Below are positions 9,342 through 17,600 of a stretch of 64,000 bases of DNA, one piece after another. The translations under genes were made by a program, and so were the position numbers. The DNA is taken from the NCBI RefSeq assembly GCF_017652985.1, contig NZ_JAGGDJ010000017.1, forward strand, positions 45,011 through 109,010, given 5' to 3'. Source of the stretch: Paenibacillus artemisiicola (GTDB lineage Bacteria > Bacillota > Bacilli > Paenibacillales > Paenibacillaceae). Numbering within the stretch: the stretch's first letter is position 1; every line of letters begins with the position of its first letter. The notes beneath the pieces are model-generated. The model did no database searches and was not told the DNA's origin. It saw nothing but the letters and a program-made list of their open reading frames with translations.

Positions 9342-10755
9342 AGTTTTTTTGGCCGACGATGAGCCGTACATTTTGGAAGCTTTGAAAATAGGCATACCTT
9401 GGGAAAAATACGGCTTTACGGTTTGCGGAACGGCCGGCGACGGGCAAAGCGCATTCGAAACCATCGTGAAATTACGGCCTGATCTCGTTTTTACGGATAT
9501 CAAGATGCCCTGTTCGGATGGCTTGGAGTTGACGTCTCGCATAAAAGAACGGTTTCCAGAAACGATATGTATCATCATAAGCGGGTATGCCGAGTTTGAA
9601 TATGCCCGAACCGCGATTAGCTTCGGTGTAGACGGATATTCCTTGAAGCCTATCGAAGAAGAGGAAATCATAGAGCATCTCAGAAAATCCAACGAACTAT
9701 TAATGAACCGGTCAAAGGCGAAAACCAACGAATATTTTCTGGACGTGATTGAAAATAACGATAAAGGGACGTTTAACGAGAAATTCGCAAGCGATAAAAC
9801 GTGGTTTATCCTTTCCAACGGTGGCAGAATGACTGCTTTGGAGCACCGGAGCGGGGTTATTTACTGTAAAATCGCGAAAAAACAATGGTTATACCTAACC
9901 GATGCCCCTTATTCGGAAGAATCGTTGGACAAATTTGCGGGAGAAGAGGTTCTCGGGGTCGGCGTTTTAGAATACGACAGGCATACATCCGAGTTAGCGG
10001 CCTGCGTCAATGAGGTTGTCATTCGTTCTTATGGTTACTTTATGACGGCGCGAGGTCGGGTCAGGCTGGCACAATATAATGAAAACGAAATACGCCGTTA
10101 CCAATGGACCCTGGGTTATCTAGCGCAGCAAGTACAACATAAGGATGCGGCCGCGGCCGAACAAACATTGAAAGCCCTGTCCGCCATGATGGAAACCGTC
10201 AGCATCGCGGAAATGACGCGATCTTTCAGGGTGCTGGAAGTTTTATCCGGTCATGAAGCCGAAAATACGGACGATGAGTGTTTGGCGGAGGGCGGAATGT
10301 CGCTTTTAGCGGAAAAATGGGAGAGCGGCCGAGCGTTTTTGGCGTACTTTCAAGAGGCCATTAGAAGTCTTCTGTATCCGGCAAGCAGCAAGGCTGCCCG
10401 ATATCCGGCTAACGCTTTGATTTCCGATGTCCTTTTTTATCTTCGGGAGCATAGCAAAGAAACGATTAAGCTCGATGATTTGTCCGCTCGTTTCCATATC
10501 AATCAGGCCTATCTCTCGAAGCTATTCAAAAAAGAAATCGGGGTAACGCCCGCAAAGTACATGACGCAATTAAAAATGGAAAAGGCCTGCTCCCTTCTGG
10601 CCGGAACAAATCTGAGCATCAATGACGTGGCTCAGGAAGTCGGGTATGAAGATTACCTGTATTTTAGAAAAGTATTCAAGAATACGCTGGGGATTACCCC
10701 CTCGGCCTTTCGCGGCAAGCAGATTCCGCCGATGAAATCCCTGGTCAAATTATAA
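9334..10755 (+). CDS. YesN-type response regulator with AraC DNA-binding domain
   Basis: The protein has 473 residues. GTG 9334 follows GGAGGAG in the end of the kinase gene. A receiver domain (1-120) carries the acidic DDE triad and phospho-acceptor Asp55 in TDIKMP. A long middle region has no clear motif. A C-terminal AraC double helix-turn-helix (about 365-465) has the usual HINQAYLSKLFKKE and VGYEDYLYFRKVFK helices. It is the partner of the upstream kinase and probably activates the importer genes that follow. Confidence 0.93.
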   Translation: MFKVFLADDEPYILEALKIGIPWEKYGFTVCGTAGDGQSAFETIVKLRPDLVFTDIKMPCSDGLELTSRIKERFPETICIIISGYAEFEYARTAISFGVDGYSLKPIEEEEIIEHLRKSNELLMNRSKAKTNEYFLDVIENNDKGTFNEKFASDKTWFILSNGGRMTALEHRSGVIYCKIAKKQWLYLTDAPYSEESLDKFAGEEVLGVGVLEYDRHTSELAACVNEVVIRSYGYFMTARGRVRLAQYNENEIRRYQWTLGYLAQQVQHKDAAAAEQTLKALSAMMETVSIAEMTRSFRVLEVLSGHEAENTDDECLAEGGMSLLAEKWESGRAFLAYFQEAIRSLLYPASSKAARYPANALISDVLFYLREHSKETIKLDDLSARFHINQAYLSKLFKKEIGVTPAKYMTQLKMEKACSLLAGTNLSINDVAQEVGYEDYLYFRKVFKNTLGITPSAFRGKQIPPMKSLVKL

Positions 10756-10865
10756 CGGGGAGCGTGAACCGCCTTCGACGTTTCCCCGCACTCTACCCCG
10801 AAGATCCGCCAATCGGCGGAAGTTGGTACCTCTCGCAAATCACCGAACGTTTCACTCGCGACTAC

Positions 10866-10896
10866 ACTCGCCAATGCGTCCACGGCGAGTTTTTTT
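10866..10896 (+). terminator. Rho-independent terminator
   Basis: A 7-bp stem ACTCGCC/GGCGAGT with a run of T. It separates the two-component pair from the importer genes, so the importer probably has its own promoter. Confidence 0.75.
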
Positions 10897-10984
10897 ACAT
10901 AAATCTGAGCGGATTTTTCTATACGAAACCAAAACGCGGTTAGCTACAATGAAGGCATCAAGGGTGAGGAGGCTTGTAATTGGC

Positions 10985-11896
10985 TTGCACAAAAAAAGAC
11001 TGAAGCTGGAGCTTCGCAAAAATTACGATTTGTATATCATGATTTTGCCGCTGATCCTGTATTATGCCGTTTTTTATTTTTGGCCCCTTTACGGCATTCA
11101 AGTCTCATTCAGAGACTACATACCGTCCTTAGGCTTTGCCGGCAGTCCGTTTGTCGGGCTGAAGCACTTTGAAAATTTCTTTGCGTTGTCGACAAGCTGG
11201 ACGCTGATCCTAAATACGCTTCGGATCAGCGCATTGACGCTCTTGTTCTCGTTTCCGGTGCCGATTATTTTGGCCTTGATGCTGAATGCCCTTGGACATC
11301 GGAAATTAAGAAGGCTTGTTCAGACGGTCATCTTTGCCCCCCATTTCGTTTCCATCGTGGTTGTCGTGGGCATGTTGAATGTCTTTTTAAACAGTCAGGT
11401 GGGCGTCGTCAATCAGCTGATCGAAAGGCTGGGTATGGAGAAGATCGACTTCATGAACAGCGCCGCTTCTTTCATCCCGGTTTATATTTTGTCGGGGCTG
11501 TGGAGTAACGCCGGCTGGAGCACCATCATATACACGGGTGCGCTAACGTCAATTGATAGCGAGTTATATGAAGCGGCCACGATCGACGGCGCCTCCAAAT
11601 TTCAGACCATTCGTTATATCGATTTACCGGCGATTATCCCTACGATGTCCATCATCTTCATTATGGACATCGGGCATTTGATGAGCGTCGGATGGGAGAA
11701 GGTCTACCTGATGCAGAACTCGCTAAACCTGTCGGTGAGCGAGATCATTTCGACCTATACCTACAAAACGGGTATTCTTCACGGCCAGGTTTCGTATTCT
11801 GCCGCCATCGGCCTGTTCAATTCCGTCGTCAATGTCGTTCTTTTATTATTCGCGAACAAACTGACCAAGAAATTGTCCAATACGGGAATTTGGTAG
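10985..11896 (+). CDS. ABC importer permease, LplB type
   Basis: The protein has about 303 residues and six predicted membrane helices, beginning with YIMILPLILYYAVFYFWPLY. The binding-protein-dependent permease loop is seen as EAATIDGASKFQTIRYIDLP, the EAA motif that contacts the ATPase. Start choice: TTG 10985 lies 12 bases after GAGGAGG (10966-10972); ATG 10949 is in frame but has no ribosome site and would place that site inside the gene. It is followed within 22 bases by a second permease and then a lipoprotein. Such importers take up oligosaccharides. No ATPase gene is present, as is usual for this family, which shares a distant MsmX-type ATPase. Confidence 0.9.
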   Translation: MHKKRLKLELRKNYDLYIMILPLILYYAVFYFWPLYGIQVSFRDYIPSLGFAGSPFVGLKHFENFFALSTSWTLILNTLRISALTLLFSFPVPIILALMLNALGHRKLRRLVQTVIFAPHFVSIVVVVGMLNVFLNSQVGVVNQLIERLGMEKIDFMNSAASFIPVYILSGLWSNAGWSTIIYTGALTSIDSELYEAATIDGASKFQTIRYIDLPAIIPTMSIIFIMDIGHLMSVGWEKVYLMQNSLNLSVSEIISTYTYKTGILHGQVSYSAAIGLFNSVVNVVLLLFANKLTKKLSNTGIW

Positions 11897-11918
11897 AGGG
11901 AGCAAAGGAAGGAATGCT

Positions 11919-12824
11919 ATGCGGTTTCTGACGGTTGATCGAAATAGCGACAGCGTATTCAAGCTGACGAACGCGTTGTTGATTGTGGCGTTCGCGGCCG
12001 CCGTCTTTTATCCGATTTACCTGGTCGCGATTGCGGCGGTCAGCACGCCGAGGGAAGTCATGAACGGGAACGTGTTGTTTTGGCCGACGGGGAATAATTT
12101 CAGCGGTTTCCAGCGCGTATTTAGCGATGCTTCCATTCTCCGAAGCTATGTCAATACCGTTTTCTATACGGCCGTGGGAACGGCCATTAATCTGGTTATT
12201 ACCTTGACGAGCGCCTTTGTATTGACCAGGAAAGATTTTCTGCTTAGGAAACCTATCAATTTGCTCATTGTGTGTACGATGTTCTTCAGCGGCGGCATGA
12301 TTCCAACCTTTCTTGTGGTCAGACAGCTCCATATGCTGGATACGATCTGGTCGCTGGTGCTGCCGGGAGCCGTCTCCGCATGGAATCTAATCGTAGCCAG
12401 AACGTTTTTTACCACAACCATACCGGCAGAGCTGCATGATGCGGCAAGCATCGACGGCTGCAGCAACTTTAAGTTTTATGTAAAGGTTGTCCTTCCCACA
12501 TCGTCAACGGTCATTGCGGTCATCGGATTATTTTATGCGGTGGAGCATTGGAATTCCTATTGGAGCGCGCTTCTGTACATGCGGTCACCGGAAAAATACC
12601 CGCTGCAGCTTGTGTTGCGCGACATTTTATTGCAAAGCCAAATTTCCGTGCAAATGCTTCAGGGCGACGTGAATGACGGGAATACGATGGCGCGCATGCT
12701 GGAAATTGCCGAATCCGTTAAGTATGTCGTAGCGCTCGTGGCTTGTTTGCCTATTATGCTGGTGTTCCCGTTCGTAGATAAATATTTTGTGAGAGGCATT
12801 ATGGTGGGAGCGATCAAAGGCTAG
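11919..12824 (+). CDS. ABC importer permease, LplC/YtcP type
   Basis: The protein has 301 residues with AAGGAAGG before ATG 11919. Membrane helices are spread over the length, and the EAA loop reads HDAASIDGCSNFKFYVKVVLP. The family signature near the N-terminus, YPIYLVAIAAVSTPREVMNG, matches LplC/YtcP-like carbohydrate permeases. It forms the heterodimeric channel with the preceding permease. Confidence 0.92.
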   Translation: MRFLTVDRNSDSVFKLTNALLIVAFAAAVFYPIYLVAIAAVSTPREVMNGNVLFWPTGNNFSGFQRVFSDASILRSYVNTVFYTAVGTAINLVITLTSAFVLTRKDFLLRKPINLLIVCTMFFSGGMIPTFLVVRQLHMLDTIWSLVLPGAVSAWNLIVARTFFTTTIPAELHDAASIDGCSNFKFYVKVVLPTSSTVIAVIGLFYAVEHWNSYWSALLYMRSPEKYPLQLVLRDILLQSQISVQMLQGDVNDGNTMARMLEIAESVKYVVALVACLPIMLVFPFVDKYFVRGIMVGAIKG

Positions 12825-12893
12825 TCGACGCATGATTTTAAGACAAATTGTCTTGGAATAGAAGTGCCACATTGGGTAGGGAGGAAACGATTC

Positions 12894-14621
12894 ATGAATC
12901 CGAGAAGACCGCTAGCCGTCCTTACGTCCGCCGCGGTGCTGGGCATGCTCGCCGCTTGCGCTAACGGGGGCGAAAATACCGGCGCCAGCAACACGGAAAC
13001 GAGCGCTGCAGCAGCGAACAACAGCGGCCAAACAACCGAAAACGGCAGAACGCTGGAGGGGAATCTGTACCTAGGAGAAGGGCTTCCGATCGTGAAAGAG
13101 CCCGTTGACTATTCCATGATGATTTCCTATACGCTGGGGAAAAGAGACCCCAACGATATGGCGCTCTACAAGGAAAGGGATGAAAAAACGGGGGTCCGTA
13201 TTTCCTATGATTACGTCCTGGCTACGGCTGTCAATGAAAGAAAAGCCACTGCGCTCGCATCCGACGATATGCCGGATATGATCGCAAACATCCTGACGAA
13301 CGATGATATCAGTACCTACGGCGGGTCAGGCATGCTGGTTGAACTCGATGATTACATGGACAAGTATATGCCGCGCCTTAAGAAAATGTTGGCCGATAAT
13401 CCCGAGGTGGAAAAGGCATCCCGCACGCCTGACGGCAAATTATACGGGTTCCCGGCTCCCAATGCCTATTCCCTCTGGCCGGGAGACGGAAAATATATTC
13501 GCACGTCCCAATTAATCAATAAAAAGTGGCTGGACGAGCTCGGGCTTGCCATGCCGGAAACGACCGACGATCTGGTTAACGTTCTGACGGCATTCCGGGA
13601 TAAAGACCCTAATCACAACGGGAAGCAAGATGAAATTCCTTATTCTTTCCAATATTCCGATACATGGGCGGGGAATTTCGGCGAAACCGTCTTCGGTCCG
13701 TTCGGCGTCATTGGACCGGGAACGAATAAATTCATTCAAGACGGCAAAACGGTATTGGCCATTCAGGCAAACGGCTATAAAGAAGCGATTACTTATGCCA
13801 AAAAGCTGTATGCCGACGGGCTGATCGATCCGGAAGCGTTTACGCAGGACGCATCCCGCTACCGGGCGAAAGGAAGCGCCGAGACGCCCGTGTACGGACT
13901 GTTGAACGGATGGACCGGAGATTTGGAAGTCGGCCCTACGCGCATCGGCATGGAGACCTCCGACACGGTGGAATACGTTCCGCTGCCTCCGTTGAAAGGC
14001 CCGGCCGGTACCCGGCTGTGGAATAACAGCATCTCCGGTCTCAACACAAACCGTTTGGTTATCACGACGTCGGCCAAAAATCCCGAAGTACTGATGCGTT
14101 ACGTGGATGAAATGTACGAAGCGGACAATTCCATTCAGGAAGTCTATGGCATGTTCGATCATCAGACCAAAAAGTTGGGAGACGGAAAATGGCAGGGAAT
14201 CCAAAGTCCCGAAGGATGGAATGGAGAAGAATGGCTAAGGGATACGACGACCCGCGTCCTTCCCAGCTATATCTCCAATGAGATGGCGGAGAACTTCCTG
14301 GGTCCCGAAACGCCGGCGAAGCCGGATGGCGAAACGAAAAAGGACAGTTTGAAATACCGGTTTGCCGAGGTCTTCGCACCGTACGCGATGGATGCGGGCA
14401 ACGTGTATCCTCCGGTTATGATGTCCCGGGAGGAAGCCGAAGAGATTGCCCGGATTTTGCCGCAAATCGAAAATGCGATCAAGGAACAGGAAGTGAAATG
14501 GATTACGAATAAAGGCGACATTACGACCGAATATGACGGCTTCATGAAGAAGCTGGACGGATTGCAGCTTCCAAGATTGATGGAGATTTACCAAGGCGCG
14601 TATGAGAGATGGATCAAATAA
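12894..14621 (+). CDS. Extracellular solute-binding lipoprotein, LplA type
   Basis: The protein has 575 residues. ATG 12894 follows GGGAGGAAA; a GTG 30 bases upstream is in frame but lacks a better site. The signal peptide ends in a lipobox LAAC (Cys22), so it is a membrane-anchored lipoprotein. Its length and the DPNHNGKQDEIPYSF calcium-loop-like segment fit the large LplA family of oligosaccharide binders. It is the third gene of the importer operon and precedes the giant SLH phosphoesterase. Confidence 0.92.
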   Translation: MNPRRPLAVLTSAAVLGMLAACANGGENTGASNTETSAAAANNSGQTTENGRTLEGNLYLGEGLPIVKEPVDYSMMISYTLGKRDPNDMALYKERDEKTGVRISYDYVLATAVNERKATALASDDMPDMIANILTNDDISTYGGSGMLVELDDYMDKYMPRLKKMLADNPEVEKASRTPDGKLYGFPAPNAYSLWPGDGKYIRTSQLINKKWLDELGLAMPETTDDLVNVLTAFRDKDPNHNGKQDEIPYSFQYSDTWAGNFGETVFGPFGVIGPGTNKFIQDGKTVLAIQANGYKEAITYAKKLYADGLIDPEAFTQDASRYRAKGSAETPVYGLLNGWTGDLEVGPTRIGMETSDTVEYVPLPPLKGPAGTRLWNNSISGLNTNRLVITTSAKNPEVLMRYVDEMYEADNSIQEVYGMFDHQTKKLGDGKWQGIQSPEGWNGEEWLRDTTTRVLPSYISNEMAENFLGPETPAKPDGETKKDSLKYRFAEVFAPYAMDAGNVYPPVMMSREEAEEIARILPQIENAIKEQEVKWITNKGDITTEYDGFMKKLDGLQLPRLMEIYQGAYERWIK

Positions 14622-14659
14622 ACCGCGGACTTGAAGGCGCGACGAAAAGGGAGCGTACC

Positions 14660-17600
14660 ATGCAAAAAATGAATAAAGAAAAATGGGTGAAACCGTTGTT
14701 GAGCATCATCATGTTATTTTCATTAATCGTGACGGTTATCCCGCCGGTCACGACGGCATCGGCCGAATCGGCCGAGGAAGCAATAAGCCTTGCTGGTAAC
14801 GGCACGCCGCAAGATCCGTTTCAAATCGGCAACGAAGAGGAATTATTGTTCGCCGTCGCCAAAATGAATGCCAACGACGCGACTTACAGCAGTTCGAAGG
14901 CTTATGCTTTGGTCAATGAAATTACGTTGACTCAAAATTTCCCGATGATTAACGTTTTCAGCGGGATGTTCGACGGCCAAGGCCATAAGATCGTTGGGTT
15001 GAATATAGCAGTGCCTAGCGGCGTGACGGGCAATGCCGGGTTTATAAAACAAGCCAAGGGCAGTGCGTTAATAAAAGACCTGATTCTTGAGAATGCTTCG
15101 CTTACTCGCAGCTTCTCGTCGTTGGTCAGAACGCAGGACGGGATCCTTGTCGGTTATTTAAGCGAGCAAAGCATGGTATCCGGCGTTCAGGTCACCGGCT
15201 CGATTGCCGTGACGGTTAACGGGGCTGCGGGCGATAACGATCATGTGGTCGGCGGCATTGTGGGCTCAGCCTATACCGGCACGGCCAACGGAACGGTCAT
15301 CGAGGATAGTTTCTTCAACGGGAGCGTTAAGCTGGATGGCGACGTTGCCTTTAAAGTCGCTCAGGTAGGTGGGATCGTCGGGTTTACAACGAATACGGTC
15401 GTACGTCGCAACATCGCGATGGGAGACATCTATAATCAGGTCACCCCAACCGCTAACGCGACCTACTTCAACGCAGCGCTGGTTGCGGGATTACTGTCGG
15501 CCAACTCGACGCTCCAAAACAACGTGGCCTACGAAGGGACGATTCATTACAAATGGGATGTCTTAACGGGCAGCGCCGCCAATAAAGACATTGGCAGCCT
15601 CTACGGCAATACGCTGACGACCGTCATCGGCGGCAACAACCTTGCGAACGAAGACATTCAGATGCAGCGGGACGAGGGAGCGGATCAGAACCCATCCCGG
15701 ATTACAACGAAGCCTAACGCCGGCAATGTGATCCATGCATCGATTACGCCCAAGACGCTTGCAGAGCTTACGCAGCAAAGCGCCTATGAAGCGACTGGCT
15801 GGGACTTCAACACCCGCTGGAAGATGGACGCCGAGAACGGATATCCCGTTTTGACGTTTGAGGAAGATCCATCCGGTTATCAGCTTTTTGGCGACGGCAG
15901 CGCAGCCGACCCTTTTCAAATCGAGAATGAACAAGATTTGTTGTTTGCCGTGCAAAAAATGAATGATAACGACATCATTTACAGAAATTCGAAGTCTTAC
16001 GTCCTGACCGACGATATTGCGCTGAGTCAGACCTTCCCGATGATAGACACCTTCAGCGGCGTTTTCGACGGGCGAGGACATAAACTTACCGGACTGAAGA
16101 TCGTAGCCGGCGATACGGGGGGCAATGTCGGGTTTATCCGAACAAGCTCCGGCAACGCGCTAATTAAAGACTTGATTATTGAGGATGCATCGGTGACTCG
16201 CGTGCTAACGTCGGCGGTAAGATCGCAAGACGGAATCCTTGTGGGGTACTTAAGCCAGACCAGCCGGATATCCGGCGTTCAGATCACCGGCTCGATTGCC
16301 GTGACGGTTAACGGGGCTGCGGGAGATCATGATCATGCGGTCGGCGGAATCGTAGGCTCGGCCTATACCACCACGGCCAACGGAACGGTCATCGAGGATA
16401 GTTTCTTCAACGGAACCGTTAAGCTGGATGGCGACGCAGCGTTTAAAGTCGCTCAGGCAGGCGGAATTGCCGGGAATACGACCAATACCGTGTTGCGTCG
16501 CAACATCGCGATGGGAGACATCTATAACCGGGTCACTCCCGCCGCTAACGCGACCTACTTCAACGCAGCGCTGGTTGCGGGATTCTTGTCGGCCAACTCG
16601 ACCCTTCAAAACAACGTGGCCTATGAAGGGACGATTCATTACGAATGGGATGTCTTAACGGGCAGCGCCGCCGATAAAGACCTTGGCAGTCTCTATGGCA
16701 ATACGCTTACGACCGTATTAGGCGGCAATAACCTTGCTAGCGAAGATATTATGATGCAGCGGGAAGAGGGAGCGGATCAGAATCCATCCCGGATTACAAC
16801 GAAGCCTAACGCCGGCAACGTCATCCATGCATCGATTACGCCCAAGACGCATGCAGAGCTTGCGCAGCAAAGCAACTACGAGGCGATCAACTGGGATTTT
16901 GACACCCGGTGGAAGATGGACGCCGAGAAAGGGTATCCCGTCTTGCGGTTTACCAGTGACGGCCAGGAGCATGAAAAGCCGCTGTACACCATCGCGACAT
17001 TCTCCGATATGCACCTTGACTATGGCTTGCAAGATAAGGATGACACGATCCGGGAGCAGACCCGCAAAGCGATGGCAAAAATCAAAGCGGAAGAAAACCC
17101 CGACGTCGTGCTGGTGTCCGGCGATACGATCAGCACCCATGGAGCACCCGTATGGGATACGGAAACGGTAAACAAAGCGACCTCGCAAATCACGCAAGCT
17201 TTCGAAGACACAAGCAAAGACGGCAAAGTGCTCTATGTCAATGGAAACCATGATTACGAGGTTGGCCTTACGCAATACAACTCTGGCGCATACATCGACA
17301 AAGCGATGCGCGAAGGCGTTGGAGCGTACAAGGACGTTTTGTATGAAGATGCCGACCGGCAGTCCAATCTGTTGGCCTATCATTACGAGATCGACGGCAT
17401 TCATTTTATCGGGATGAGTACGCCTTATAACGGCGACGGAGCCATAAACGAGTACCTCTACAAGCCGGAGGCGGTTGAATGGGTGGAAACCATTCTGGCT
17501 GGCATCGGCCAAGAACAACCCGTCATCCTGTTGGGGCACTATGGGTTCCTGGATTCTCGGGGATTGACGCCCGACTATGGGATCAGCGACAGCAACGGGA

